A DNA stretch of 64,000 nt from Sphingobacteriales bacterium. Lineage in GTDB: Bacteria > Bacteroidota > Bacteroidia > Chitinophagales > Chitinophagaceae. Where the stretch lies: positions 1 to 64,000 of the forward strand of contig JACQDV010000024.1 of the NCBI GenBank assembly GCA_016200915.1, read 5' to 3'. Each line of letters opens with the position of its first letter. The stretch's first letter is position 1. The position numbers and the translations under genes were made by a program. Under the pieces are notes generated by a model. The model did no database searches, was not told the origin of the DNA, and saw only the letters and a program-made list of their open reading frames with translations. Shown piece by piece: positions 39,648-49,534 of this stretch.

Positions 39648-40601
39648 TTATCTTTTTTCAGATAAAAACTGTTTTATTAAGGGGCTTTGAGTAGTGAGAT
39701 AATTTAAAACTGTTGATTCACGTTGAGAATCCATGACTATGTAGACTTCGTTGGTTGAATCATATTGATATAATTCACTTATATAAAATGTGGTTTTAGA
39801 GTTTGCGTTTGTATATGTACCAAAAAAATAGAAATAAATTTTATTATCAAACAAATCAAATGGAGGGTTGATTTCTGTATAAGTATTTAGTATGCCATCT
39901 TTTGGAGTCGTGGTGTTTCTTATAAGGTAAATAGTTTTAAAAAAAGATTTGGCTCCCCTTGTTATTACATACGCCATGTTAAGGTTGACATTAAAACAAG
40001 TGTTGTCTCTGCAAGAAAATTTTAAATATAATGAATCTTTTAATGGGGAAACCTTTGCTATATGAATGCTGTTAAATTTCTCTGACTCAACCGGAATTTT
40101 GAGACCAAAAAATGGAATTATTTCTTGAATGTTATTAACTGTTTTACCGGTAGAATCTTTTATAAGCTTTTCAATTCTTTTTTGTGCAGAATCATATTTT
40201 AAACCATATTTAGCAAGTGCTTCTACCGTTTCATTTTTACTATCTCTTAGTCTTGTATATGAAATTGAATCACGTCTATCTTGTTCTTTACTAAAAGAAG
40301 TATCTCTTTTGCCTTGTTCAACTTTATTTAGGCTGTCTTTTATTTGCAATTTTCTTTCAGCTTCCTTTTCTGCATTTTTTTGTGATCGATATTGTAGAAC
40401 GACAAAGACTGCTGTCATTAAAAACGTTCCTATAAAAAACCAACCTCGTATAGAAAGTCTTCTAGAAATTGTTCGTTTAAAGATTTCCTTTCTCGTTTTC
40501 GATAAATTACCATCCTCTACAAAAATTTCAGAAGGAGAAGTTATCCATGTAACAATTAATGGTAAAAGGCTGATAAGAATAATTAGAATTAGATTCCACA
40601 T
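39648..40601 (-). CDS. Hypothetical membrane protein with coiled coil
   Basis: 317 residues from ATG 40601 (MWNLILIILISLLPLIVTWI), which gives TM1. A second helix follows (LSIRGWFFIGTFLMTAVFVV, about 50-69), then a long charged coiled coil (RSQKNAEKEAERKLQIKDSL, RDSKNETVEALAKYGLKYDS). The C-terminal globular domain has LKDSLYLKFSCRDNTCFNVN, IYLIRNTTTPKDG and FGTYTNANSKTTFYISELYQ. No domain is recognised. The codon use is more AT-rich and less polished than its neighbours, and it lies beside a decayed duplicate, so transfer is plausible. A longer frame from TTG 40637 is possible. Confidence 0.6.
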   Translation of the reverse strand: MWNLILIILISLLPLIVTWITSPSEIFVEDGNLSKTRKEIFKRTISRRLSIRGWFFIGTFLMTAVFVVLQYRSQKNAEKEAERKLQIKDSLNKVEQGKRDTSFSKEQDRRDSISYTRLRDSKNETVEALAKYGLKYDSAQKRIEKLIKDSTGKTVNNIQEIIPFFGLKIPVESEKFNSIHIAKVSPLKDSLYLKFSCRDNTCFNVNLNMAYVITRGAKSFFKTIYLIRNTTTPKDGILNTYTEINPPFDLFDNKIYFYFFGTYTNANSKTTFYISELYQYDSTNEVYIVMDSQRESTVLNYLTTQSPLIKQFLSEKR

Positions 40602-40731
40602 ACATTTACAATATATGGTCTTTTTCTTAGTTGCCAAATAGATGTTCCAAGCATGAATGGAGCGTCGCCAATGTCGCCCAATGTAGTTCTAAACTCTGCC
40701 AAACAATCCTTTCCACCTCGCCGCTTTTCAT

Positions 40732-40739
40732 TACTTTTG
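40732..40739 (+). promoter_or_regulatory. TACTTTTG -7 box for lepA
   Basis: A TAnnTTTG match 29 bases ahead of the lepA ATG. Confidence 0.45.
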
Positions 40740-40767
40740 CCCCTCAAAATCAGGAACTGAGTATAGC

Positions 40768-42561
40768 ATGAAGAATATCCGCAATTTTTGCATCATTGCC
40801 CATATTGACCACGGTAAATCCACCCTGGCTGACCGACTTTTGCAAAGCACTGGCACCATCAGCGACCGTGATATGATGGACCAGGTACTCGATGATATGG
40901 ACCTGGAAAGGGAAAAGGGCATCACCATTAAAAGTCACGCCATACAGATCAATTACAAGCACAAGGATGGACAGGAATATATTCTCAATTTGATTGACAC
41001 TCCCGGTCACGTTGACTTCAGCTATGAAGTGAGCCGTGCCCTGGCTGCCTGCGAAGGTTGCCTGCTGTTGGTAGATGCATCACAGGGCATACAGGCACAA
41101 ACTATCAGCAACCTTTACCTCGCTATTGAAAATAATTTGGAGATAATACCCATCATCAACAAAATTGATATGGACGGGGCAATGGTGGAAGAAGTAAAAG
41201 ACCAGATAGTAGATTTGATTGGATGCAAACCTGAAGAAATTTTATTAGCCAGTGCCCGTACCGGCTTAGGTGTAGATGGGATATTAGAAGCAATTGTAGA
41301 AAGAATACCAGCCCCGGTTGGTGACCCGGAAGCTCCTTTGCAGGCACTGGTGTTTGACAGTGTATTCAATTCATTCAGAGGAATTATTGTCTATTACCGC
41401 ATATTAAACGGCAGTATTAAAAAAGGTGATAAAGTAAAGTTTGTTTCTACCGATCAGGAATATGATGCAGACGAAGTGGGCATCTTAAAATTGAAGATGA
41501 CAGAGAAAAAAGAAGTGAATTGTGGTGATGTTGGTTATATCATTACTGGTATTAAAAACGCCAAAGAAGTAAGGGTGGGTGATACGTTAACGCTGGCCAA
41601 TAATCCCAATCCTGAAATGATAAAAGGGTTTGTGGAAGTAAAGCCGATGGTGTTTGCCGGTATCTTCCCGGTGGAAACGGATGAGTTTGAAGAGTTGAGG
41701 GAATGTATGGATAAACTGCAGTTGAATGATGCATCTCTTACTTATGAACTGGAAACTTCTCAGGCATTAGGTTTTGGTTTCCGCTGCGGCTTTTTAGGAT
41801 TGCTGCACATGGAAATTATACAGGAGCGTTTGGAAAGAGAGTTCAACCAAATGGTGATTACTACTGTTCCCAACGTTAGCTTTATTGCTTACACCACTAA
41901 AGGGGAAAAGATAATTGTAAACAACCCAACTGAAATGCCGGATGTAGTGAAGACAGACAGGATTGAAGAACCCTTCATTAAAGCACAGATCATTACTAAA
42001 CCTGAGTACATCGGTAATATCATGACCCTGTGTTTGGGTAAACGTGGTATTCTTATCAATCAAAGTTATCTGACACAAACCCGTGTGGAATTGATTTTTG
42101 AAATGCCTTTAACAGAGATTGTATTTGATTTCTACGATAAATTAAAATCACAAACAAGAGGCTATGCTTCGTTTGATTATCATCCTATCGGCTATCGTGA
42201 TGCGGATATTGTGAAGATGGATATTTTATTAAATGCAGAGAAGGTAGATGCTTTGAGTGCATTGATACACCGCAGCCGGGCACAGGACTTTGGAAGAAAG
42301 TTATGTGAAAAGCTGAAAGAATTATTACCACGTCAGCAATTCCAGATTGCGATACAGGCAGCTATTGGCGCAAAAGTAATATCAAGAGAAACCATCAGTG
42401 CCATGCGTAAAGACGTTACCGCTAAATGTTATGGTGGTGATATCAGTCGTAAACGTAAGTTGTTAGAGAAACAAAAGGAAGGTAAAAAGCGTATGCGCCA
42501 GATTGGAACAGTAGAGGTACCACAGGAAGCTTTCTTAGCAGTATTGAAACTGGATGATTAG
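40768..42561 (+). CDS. lepA: Elongation factor 4 (LepA), ribosomal back-translocase GTPase
   Basis: 597 residues, the expected LepA length. The G domain has [16 protein letters not shown] (P-loop), the GITIKSHAI switch, [14 protein letters not shown] and NKIDMDGA. Domain II follows, then LepA-specific [21 protein letters not shown], trimmed, [16 protein letters not shown] and the [23 protein letters not shown] (trimmed), [40 protein letters not shown]. It acts on stalled or mistranslocated ribosomes under stress. The lepA stop is directly followed by a stutter repeat and a terminator. Confidence 0.98.
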   Translation: MKNIRNFCIIAHIDHGKSTLADRLLQSTGTISDRDMMDQVLDDMDLEREKGITIKSHAIQINYKHKDGQEYILNLIDTPGHVDFSYEVSRALAACEGCLLLVDASQGIQAQTISNLYLAIENNLEIIPIINKIDMDGAMVEEVKDQIVDLIGCKPEEILLASARTGLGVDGILEAIVERIPAPVGDPEAPLQALVFDSVFNSFRGIIVYYRILNGSIKKGDKVKFVSTDQEYDADEVGILKLKMTEKKEVNCGDVGYIITGIKNAKEVRVGDTLTLANNPNPEMIKGFVEVKPMVFAGIFPVETDEFEELRECMDKLQLNDASLTYELETSQALGFGFRCGFLGLLHMEIIQERLEREFNQMVITTVPNVSFIAYTTKGEKIIVNNPTEMPDVVKTDRIEEPFIKAQIITKPEYIGNIMTLCLGKRGILINQSYLTQTRVELIFEMPLTEIVFDFYDKLKSQTRGYASFDYHPIGYRDADIVKMDILLNAEKVDALSALIHRSRAQDFGRKLCEKLKELLPRQQFQIAIQAAIGAKVISRETISAMRKDVTAKCYGGDISRKRKLLEKQKEGKKRMRQIGTVEVPQEAFLAVLKLDD

Positions 42562-42592
42562 GTGGTGAATGGTCAATGGTGAATAGTCAATA
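42562..42592. repeat. GGTGAATGGTCAATGGTGAATAGTCAAT stutter repeat (broken for length)
   Basis: Imperfect repetition of GTGAATGGTCAAT starting on the base after the lepA TAG stop. It is the same kind of oligonucleotide stutter found after other genes in this window. Confidence 0.55.
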
Positions 42593-42599
42593 AAAAATA

Positions 42600-42630
42600 A
42601 AAAGGGCTGGTGATGAACCGGCCCTTTGCA
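42600..42630 (+). terminator. Bidirectional terminator between lepA and the small lipoprotein gene
   Basis: AAAGGGC and GCCCTTT pair around TGGTGATGAACCG, with an inner GG/CC extension. A-rich and T-rich flanks lie on both sides of this convergent junction. Confidence 0.6.
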
Positions 42631-42651
42631 TTCAGTTTAGTTTCAGAAGCT

Positions 42652-42813
42652 TTACTTGTTGAATTTCTTATAAGGCTTCACATGACTTTCGCAGTGGGTA
42701 ACAACAGTGTTACCGAATATGCTCTTACGAAACTTGTAGGCTGAATTACTACAGCCAACCAATGTGCTTCCCATTAAAGAAATTACGCTTAAAAAAAGAA
42801 TAAACTTTTTCAT
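42652..42813 (-). CDS. 53-residue lipoprotein of unknown function
   Basis: The minus-strand ATG at 42813 starts MKKFILFLSVISLMGSTLVGC, a clear lipoprotein signal with Cys21. The mature peptide is about 33 residues: SNSAYKFRKSIFGNTVVTHC, then ESHVKPYKKFNK and TAA at 42652. One further Cys is present in the THCESH segment, with flanking His. The mature part is basic. The leader, lipobox and stop are unambiguous, although the gene is shorter than most annotation thresholds. It lies 226 bases from the upstream Fe-S gene on the same strand and converges on lepA. Confidence 0.75.
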   Translation of the reverse strand: MKKFILFLSVISLMGSTLVGCSNSAYKFRKSIFGNTVVTHCESHVKPYKKFNK

Positions 42814-43039
42814 TTTAAAATGCATTTAAAGTCAACAGATGATTGTAATCATTGGGATGCGGAAAAATTCCTGTATAATTATTAAGGAAATTGGACTGCG
42901 TTAAATATTATATTCAATCAGGTTGTTGAGGTGCGGTAAGTGTAGCAATTTGCTATTCGGAACCAAAGTGGGATAATAAAGTTAAATATATTTTCCTTAA
43001 AGTAAAATAGTTTCCCGAAAAATAAAGGATAGAGAAATT

Positions 43040-44350
43040 TTATGATTCAGCCACCCATTTATCCCTGTCATCCGGAGCAAATTTCCAGGGAGCAAAATTG
43101 TTCTCTACATTACTGAACATAGCATTCCATTCCTGCGGGGCATTACTTTCTTCCATAATCAATGAACGGCGAAGTTCCAGAATGATAGAAAGAGGAGAGA
43201 TGGAAACCGGGCATTCTTCCACACAGGCATTGCAGGTAGTGCAGGCACGGAGTTCTTCCACACCGATATAATTATGAAGCAAAGATTTTCCGTCATCTTT
43301 AAATTCACCATTTTGATTAATGATATGTCCCACTTCTTCCAAACGATCACGGGTTGCCATCATAATTTTTCTTGGACTTAGTAGTTTACCTGTTTGATTA
43401 GCCGGACAAGCTGCACTGCATCTTCCGCACTCTGTACAACTGTAAGCATCTAATAAACTTTTCCAGCTAAGATCCATTACATCTTTTGCACCAAACTTAG
43501 CAGGTGGGGTAGCATCTGTTGGTGCCAGTTCCGGTTGCATAGCATACAACACTTCATTTTGTATCTCCGGCATGTTCTTCATTTTTCCAAATGGTTCCAG
43601 CCTTGCATAATATGCATTTGGGAATGCTAACAGGATATGAAGATGTTTGCTGTATGGGAGATAGTTTAAGAAAGCAAGGATACCGGCAATATGCAACCAC
43701 CACGATGCTCTTTCAATACCAGCCAAAGAATTATTATTGATACTTTGAAGATATGGTGCTACCCAGCCGGAGATAATAAAGTTGCCGGTATCGTGATAAT
43801 GTTGCTGTCCATTTAACTGTAAAGCTCTGTCGCTGGCATTGAGTAAAAGAAATAAACTCATTAATACAATCTCAGTAATTAAAATTCCATTAGCATCTGT
43901 ACGTGGCCATCCATCCAGGTCGTGACTGATAAAACGTTTTAATTTGATGATATTTCTTCTTACTAAAAATACAATACACACTGCCAGCACACCAACGGCT
44001 AATATCTCAAAGAAGTTTAAAACAAAAGTATAGAAGCCGCCCAGTGGATCAGCAAAGAGGCGATGTTTTCCTAAAATACCATCCAGCAGAATTTCAAGTA
44101 CTTCAATATTGATAATAATAAAACCTGCATAGATTACAAAATGCATTAATGCTACCAGCGGATTTTTAAACATCTTTTTTTGTCCAAAGGCCAGCAATAA
44201 AAGATTTTTCCAGCGGAGATTTTTATTATCAGTAAGGTTTTCCTCTTTTCCTAATAAAATATTGCGACGGATTTCCCCCACTTTTTTACTGAATAACCAA
44301 ACGGCAACAGCTAAGAAACCAATAAATAAAATTTGCTGAGCAATTTGCAT
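43040..44350 (-). CDS. Membrane-bound Fe-S oxidoreductase (GlcF/HdrCE-like)
   Basis: About 436 residues. Six hydrophobic segments in the first 260 residues resemble the cytochrome b-like region of respiratory nitrate/heterodisulfide reductase gamma subunits (IYAGFIIINIEVLEILLDG, WWLHIAGILAFLNYLPYS). Two ferredoxin-type [4Fe-4S] motifs follow: CTECGRCSAACPANQTGK and CTTCNACVEECPVSISP. The usual downstream partner with CCG domains is not next to it: a tiny lipoprotein gene is. A role moving electrons between the membrane and a cytoplasmic Fe-S partner is inferred. An ATG two codons earlier (44356) is possible. Confidence 0.85.
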   Translation of the reverse strand: MQIAQQILFIGFLAVAVWLFSKKVGEIRRNILLGKEENLTDNKNLRWKNLLLLAFGQKKMFKNPLVALMHFVIYAGFIIINIEVLEILLDGILGKHRLFADPLGGFYTFVLNFFEILAVGVLAVCIVFLVRRNIIKLKRFISHDLDGWPRTDANGILITEIVLMSLFLLLNASDRALQLNGQQHYHDTGNFIISGWVAPYLQSINNNSLAGIERASWWLHIAGILAFLNYLPYSKHLHILLAFPNAYYARLEPFGKMKNMPEIQNEVLYAMQPELAPTDATPPAKFGAKDVMDLSWKSLLDAYSCTECGRCSAACPANQTGKLLSPRKIMMATRDRLEEVGHIINQNGEFKDDGKSLLHNYIGVEELRACTTCNACVEECPVSISPLSIILELRRSLIMEESNAPQEWNAMFSNVENNFAPWKFAPDDRDKWVAES

Positions 44351-44379
44351 ATGCATTAGAATTGTGCCACAAGATAGGG

Positions 44380-44412
44380 AATGTTGCTTGTTGCTGGTTG
44401 TTTGTGATTGGT
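44380..44412. repeat. TTGCTTGTTGCTGGTTG stutter tract
   Basis: Imperfect GTTGCT/GTTG repetition in the divergent region between the Fe-S oxidoreductase and the PyrR-like gene. It is weak compared with the other repeats. Confidence 0.35.
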
Positions 44413-44483
44413 TACTACAAAAAAATCAACAGGTTGTTGAAAATTTAGCAGCTGTTCAAGCTTATTCTTTTTTAAATTGTGGT

Positions 44484-44981
44484 ATGGCTCAAAAGAACTA
44501 CATCATGGATGGCGAAACAGCCGTTAAAAAATTACATCGCTTAGCTTATGAGATACTGGAAAATAACAGTGACGAACAACAAGTGATATTAGCGGGCATA
44601 AGAGAAAGCGGAACGGTAATCGCTAAATACATTCAAAAATATCTGCAGGAAATATCAAACCTGTATGCTGATCTGGTAACGATCTATCTTGACAAAAGAG
44701 TTCCGCAAAAAGTTACACTTGACCGGGAAATGGGTTTTGATAATAAAGTGATCATTATTATTGATGATGTAACCAATAGCGGCAAAACAATGTTGCATGC
44801 AATGAAACCATTTTTAGATCACGATCCAAAAAAAATTCAAACATTAGTTTTGGTTGAGCGTACGCATAAAACATTTCCTATTCACCCGGATTATGTAGGA
44901 CTGTCGGTAGCCACTACTTTACAGGAGCATATATTTGTTGAAGTGAAAGGGGAGCAAGTAACGGGAGCATGGATGGAATAA
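44484..44981 (+). CDS. PyrR-like phosphoribosyltransferase
   Basis: 165 residues from ATG 44484 (MAQKNYIMDGETAVKKLHRL). The 40-codon upstream extension is rejected because it runs through a repeat tract. The PRPP-binding motif is VIIIIDDVTNSGKTMLHA, with LAGIRESGTVIAKYI as the PPi-loop region and TIYLDKRVPQKVTLDREMGF as the flexible loop. The fold is type I phosphoribosyltransferase, closest to PyrR (uracil phosphoribosyltransferase and pyr regulator). No pyrimidine genes are alongside. A strong terminator follows at once. Confidence 0.85.
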   Translation: MAQKNYIMDGETAVKKLHRLAYEILENNSDEQQVILAGIRESGTVIAKYIQKYLQEISNLYADLVTIYLDKRVPQKVTLDREMGFDNKVIIIIDDVTNSGKTMLHAMKPFLDHDPKKIQTLVLVERTHKTFPIHPDYVGLSVATTLQEHIFVEVKGEQVTGAWME

Positions 44982-44983
44982 AA

Positions 44984-45020
44984 AAATCCCCGGCAACTTC
45001 TGTTTTGCCGGGGATTTTTA
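44984..45020 (+). terminator. Strong terminator of the PyrR-like gene
   Basis: AAATCCCCGGCAA and TTGCCGGGGATTT form a 13-bp perfect stem with an 8-base loop, followed by TTAAG. It lies 3 bases after the stop and also serves the convergent 45044 gene on the minus strand. Confidence 0.9.
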
Positions 45021-45043
45021 AGAAATAGTTTATTTAGTTTGTA

Positions 45044-48000
45044 TTACCTTATATCAATTTCAGTATGATAAATCATTCCCCAGTCCCATCTTCTTTCATA
45101 ACTTCTTAATGCTGTTAATAAGGAGGGTTTCAATGTGTACGTTTTAGATACCCCATCCAGTATAACGGTTACCGGTTTACTAAAGTCAACCATTTTTGGA
45201 TGAAGCCATAATGACATTTTAGTTACATTGGTTGAGGTAATAGTGATTTGGTTGGGTCCCGTAATATTTGCTTCGGCTTTACCACCTGGCAAACTCATTA
45301 CATCACCATACATTGCCCAGTTATTAAACGCAGCTAACGAAGAACATCCGCCATCTCCCTCTGTACGGGCATAATCATATTGAATAGTTCCTGTTCCAAA
45401 TTGTTTAATTGTTATCCACATCGTATTAGGGCTTGGATTTTCTGTCCAGTTTACACCATAGTTGCTGCCCACATCATAAGATCGCCATGGGTTTATCGCT
45501 GTTACATTACTTCTGTAAGGATTTCTTACATTTCCTGTTACCCAGCCTGTTTGGCCGCTAATAAATGTTTTCCAGTACAGATATCCGGACGCATCCCATG
45601 GGTGTTGTCCCGGGTATTCATTGAGTGCATGAATCTGAGCTGATTTCCACAATAAGCTATGTGCTAACCTTGCATATTCAATAGGCGTATAGTGAGGCCG
45701 ACATCCTGTAGCATCATAGTGAGCATCGTTTACACCAGATATAATATACATCGGCATATTCTTCAATCCATCCCATGAAGCAATCTTCCAGCTTCCTGCG
45801 GAAGCCATTACTGATGCTAACCTGTCATTAAGCCTTAATGCCATGTGATATGCTCCGATTCCACCCATGGAGTAACCTGCCAATACTATTCTGTTATAAT
45901 CAATATTATACCTTGTTGACAATTCATTAATCACATCCATAATATATTGATCTGCATTGGGCACATTCCATCTGCTGGCATGTAATGGAGTTGGTATTAC
46001 CGGTCCAAAAGGAGCAATAGGAGCAATTAGGATATAGTTAGAATTATCTGTTTCTATTCTTGGATAAGATCTGCCGGTTACCTGCTCGTTGTCCATATCG
46101 TAAATAGCAAGGTGATCTATTTCTGTAGAGTCCCAACTACCGCCGCCATGCAACCATACCATTACACCAATAGGTTTAGATGGAGTATAACTGGTTGGGA
46201 TATACATGTGAAACTGGTGGTTAGGATATCTTTTCTGGAACAATGGATTTGTAAAGCTTTGATAAAATACCTGGCCTGTTTTTGTTGTGGTTGGCTGAGG
46301 TTTTACCAGTGTTATAACACTATCAATATTACCTGTCCATGAATCCAGAACTGGCCCGGTAGTGGTACGGCTGCTGGAATCAGACAGCCATTGTTTAGCA
46401 ACTGCTACAATATCAACGGCAGGTGGTGTATTACCACAAAGACCGAATATATCTTTATTTACATCAATAATCTTATCGCCTGTATATCCGCCCTGCGTCA
46501 TCGCATCAATGATACGTTGATTCATTGGCCATGGCCATAAGTCCTGTGTTGTTAAAACTCCATCAATATATTTTTTTGTTACAACTGTTCCGGTATTTGT
46601 ACCATTACAAGTGGTAGATGATACAACGTTTTTAGGAGTCCAGTCGGTTGATATATGCCCAAGCTCACCGCCAATTTGTGTAAGACCATTTAATTTGTTT
46701 GTTGTTGTATTACCAACAGAAGAAAGGTTTACATTCCAGATATTTGTGTAGCTGCCTGGTTCAATGTATGACAGGGCATTTTGGATATCAATACCTTTAA
46801 TTTCAAATGCAAACGGCGCTGCCCATAACTTAGTTGAGTTATGATAACGCTGACTTGCTTTAAGGTATGCTATACATCCATATAATCTTGCATTGGCAAT
46901 ATCGGGTACGCTGTCAAATCCATCGTGTGAAAAAATACCATCTGGTTGTTGTACAGTATAATTAGTGAAGAACTGACCATCGCCAACATTATTATAGTCA
47001 TGCAACTCATAGTTCTGCTGCATTCTTAAACCATCCCAGGTACCAATACAGTTTTCAAGCAATGCATTATAACTGTTATAACTTACACCATATGTTTTCT
47101 TTGGTCCTTCTGCATGGCTTCCTTCCCATCTTCCAAAACAACGACGGAAGGTAGTATAGTTTCCCATCTGTGAATTACTGAAAACTTTTCTTGCCATACC
47201 CCATCCGGCACAATCTTCAAATACATTATATACACCATAATGGCAACCAAAAATGTTGGTATTACCGTCAGCAGCTTCCCATGCACATATCCGTCTTAAT
47301 ATATTGTACGAAGAATAACTTACTGTTACTACACTCACATTAATAGAAGTTGGGCTTCCTGCATTATGCGCATTAAATCCTTCCAACGTAAAATAATTAT
47401 TAAAGCTGAGTGTAACAGGGGCATTTTGTCCTTGTCCATCAATATCAGCTTTACCATCATTTACAGCTCTTATCACAATTCTTGCAGCAGCTGTGCCCGC
47501 TAAATTTTGAGGAGGATTAATCATTGAAGAAGCTCCTGTATAATGTCCATCCAGCAGGTTTAATGTATCACCGGCTTTGGCAATTTTCCAGAAATCTGCA
47601 ATTTTAAATGGAGAACTGTAAGTTCCGTTACCAGTACCGGTTGGCGATGCAAAATAGCCTCCAAGTTTAGTTGGATCAGATGTTGTTGTTGCCGCATTAA
47701 CCGTAACCACAACCGTATCGGAACCACTTAATCCACCATTGTCAGTTACTTTTAACTGGAAGCTATATATACCCTGTACCAGGTTTGTAATTGAAGTAGA
47801 TGCAACTGTTGCTGTGCCAATAGTAAATTGAGTTGGACCCGCAATTTTTGTCCATTGATAAGAAGCAATGGATCCATCGGCATCTGTACCACTACCGGTT
47901 AATGTTACGGAGTTTGCAGGAAGTGTAATTGTTATATCAGTACCTGCTTTAGCCTTTGGAGCCTGGTTAGGGGCTGGATTTACTGTTACTAAAACGGTAT

Positions 48001-49534
48001 CAAAGCCCGTGAGTCCACCATTGTCAGTTACTTTTAATTGAAAACTATATTGACCTTGCACCAAATTAGTAATGGCAGTTGAAGCAGTAGTTGCTGTACC
48101 AATAGTAAATTGTGTCGGTCCTGCAATCTTTGTCCACAAATAAGAAGCAATAGTTCCGTCCGGATCAGTACCCGATCCTGTAAGCGTAACGGAATTGGCA
48201 GGTAATGTTATTGTCTTATCAGTTCCTGCATTAGCAGTAGGCGCTTTGTTTACACTAAGAAAACCATTAACTGTAACTATTACGGTATCCAACCCAGATA
48301 ACCCTCCATTATCTGTTACTTTTAATTGAAAACTATATTGTCCTTGTGCCAGGTTGGTAATAGTAGTTACTCCCGTACCGGGGCTACCAATAGTAAATTG
48401 GCTTGGTCCGGCAATTTTCGTCCATTGATACGAAGTTACTGTTCCATCCGGATCAGTACCGCTACCATTAAGCGAAACAGAGTTGGTTGGGAGTGAAATT
48501 GTTTGGTCTGCTCCGGCATTAGCAAAAGGAGCTTTATTAACCGCTGCATTAACAGTTACTAATACGGTATCTAAATCAGACAATCCTCCATTATCGTTTA
48601 CTTTTAATTGAAAGCTATATTGTCCCTGTACCAGATTAGTTATAGAGGTTGAAGCAGAATTTGCCGAACCAATGGTGAATTGTGATGGCCCTGCGATCTT
48701 TGTCCATTGATAGGATGAAATCGTTCCATCAGCGTCAGTACCACTTCCACTTAATGTTATTAAATTTGTTGGAAGGGTAATAATTTTATCTGCACCAGCA
48801 TTAGCAACAGGTGCGATATTAACCGTACTTACGGTAACTGCATTAACAGTCACATTTACCGTATCCACTCCGGTTAACTTTAAACTATCCGTTACTTTTA
48901 ACTGAAAACTATATTTCCCCTGCACAAGGTTAGAAATAGAAGTAGTTGCACTGTTAGGACTTCCAATAGTAAATTGAGTTGGTCCTGCAATTTTTGTCCA
49001 TTGGTATGAGGAGATATTGCCATCCGGATCAGTTCCGCTACCAGTTAATGTAACAGAATTTGTGGGCAGTGTAATTGTTTTATCAGTACCGGCATTAGCA
49101 GTGGGAGGCCTGTTAGTTTGTACAGGAATACTAACTACTGTAAATGAAATTTTATAACCAGTGCCTGTTGTATTGGTAGCTGCAAGATTTGGTACAGCTT
49201 TTAATCCATATTTACCAACTACCGGCGTCCATACATTATATACACCATTTACATCACCAAACAATGCATATGGATTTGTATTATCAGTAGATGTATAAAT
49301 TTGTGCACCCGATAAAACGAAGGCTACATTTTTTACATTGGCAGAAGACGTATTGGCACGGATATTTAATTTTGTGCCATCAACAGCCAGGTTAATGGTA
49401 CTGCCATTTACCAGTTTCCTTAACGGTAAACCGGTTTCGGCATTAATCAGCGTAAATGAAGAAACCTTTACGCTGTTTTTCTGGGCGAGGCATACCTGCG
49501 AGAAAAGCAGTAGTAGCGTAAATATTTTTTTCAT
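45044..49534 (-). CDS. Giant secreted PKD x5 / beta-helix / esterase protein
   Basis: 1496 residues. The signal peptide MKKIFTLLLLFSQVCLAQ is followed by an Ig-like N-terminal region (about 22-140). Five tandem PKD/REJ-like repeats of about 92 residues run from about 142 to 610, each starting (R/K/Q)APxANAGxD and carrying GSGTDxDG and YSFQLKVTD. A parallel beta-helix (about 625-900) follows, with DTLNLLDGHYTG and YFTLEGFNAHNAG. A serine-hydrolase domain has IGVMVWLHGGGSWDS, VLAGYSMGGIGAYHM (nucleophile Ser), SGVNDAHYD (Asp) and YPGQHPWD (His). A 150-residue beta C-terminus ends the protein. It is probably an extracellular polysaccharide-acting lyase-like plus esterase fusion. It is co-transcribed with the 49535 gene. 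Confidence 0.85.
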   Translation of the reverse strand: MKKIFTLLLLFSQVCLAQKNSVKVSSFTLINAETGLPLRKLVNGSTINLAVDGTKLNIRANTSSANVKNVAFVLSGAQIYTSTDNTNPYALFGDVNGVYNVWTPVVGKYGLKAVPNLAATNTTGTGYKISFTVVSIPVQTNRPPTANAGTDKTITLPTNSVTLTGSGTDPDGNISSYQWTKIAGPTQFTIGSPNSATTSISNLVQGKYSFQLKVTDSLKLTGVDTVNVTVNAVTVSTVNIAPVANAGADKIITLPTNLITLSGSGTDADGTISSYQWTKIAGPSQFTIGSANSASTSITNLVQGQYSFQLKVNDNGGLSDLDTVLVTVNAAVNKAPFANAGADQTISLPTNSVSLNGSGTDPDGTVTSYQWTKIAGPSQFTIGSPGTGVTTITNLAQGQYSFQLKVTDNGGLSGLDTVIVTVNGFLSVNKAPTANAGTDKTITLPANSVTLTGSGTDPDGTIASYLWTKIAGPTQFTIGTATTASTAITNLVQGQYSFQLKVTDNGGLTGFDTVLVTVNPAPNQAPKAKAGTDITITLPANSVTLTGSGTDADGSIASYQWTKIAGPTQFTIGTATVASTSITNLVQGIYSFQLKVTDNGGLSGSDTVVVTVNAATTTSDPTKLGGYFASPTGTGNGTYSSPFKIADFWKIAKAGDTLNLLDGHYTGASSMINPPQNLAGTAAARIVIRAVNDGKADIDGQGQNAPVTLSFNNYFTLEGFNAHNAGSPTSINVSVVTVSYSSYNILRRICAWEAADGNTNIFGCHYGVYNVFEDCAGWGMARKVFSNSQMGNYTTFRRCFGRWEGSHAEGPKKTYGVSYNSYNALLENCIGTWDGLRMQQNYELHDYNNVGDGQFFTNYTVQQPDGIFSHDGFDSVPDIANARLYGCIAYLKASQRYHNSTKLWAAPFAFEIKGIDIQNALSYIEPGSYTNIWNVNLSSVGNTTTNKLNGLTQIGGELGHISTDWTPKNVVSSTTCNGTNTGTVVTKKYIDGVLTTQDLWPWPMNQRIIDAMTQGGYTGDKIIDVNKDIFGLCGNTPPAVDIVAVAKQWLSDSSSRTTTGPVLDSWTGNIDSVITLVKPQPTTTKTGQVFYQSFTNPLFQKRYPNHQFHMYIPTSYTPSKPIGVMVWLHGGGSWDSTEIDHLAIYDMDNEQVTGRSYPRIETDNSNYILIAPIAPFGPVIPTPLHASRWNVPNADQYIMDVINELSTRYNIDYNRIVLAGYSMGGIGAYHMALRLNDRLASVMASAGSWKIASWDGLKNMPMYIISGVNDAHYDATGCRPHYTPIEYARLAHSLLWKSAQIHALNEYPGQHPWDASGYLYWKTFISGQTGWVTGNVRNPYRSNVTAINPWRSYDVGSNYGVNWTENPSPNTMWITIKQFGTGTIQYDYARTEGDGGCSSLAAFNNWAMYGDVMSLPGGKAEANITGPNQITITSTNVTKMSLWLHPKMVDFSKPVTVILDGVSKTYTLKPSLLTALRSYERRWDWGMIYHTEIDIR

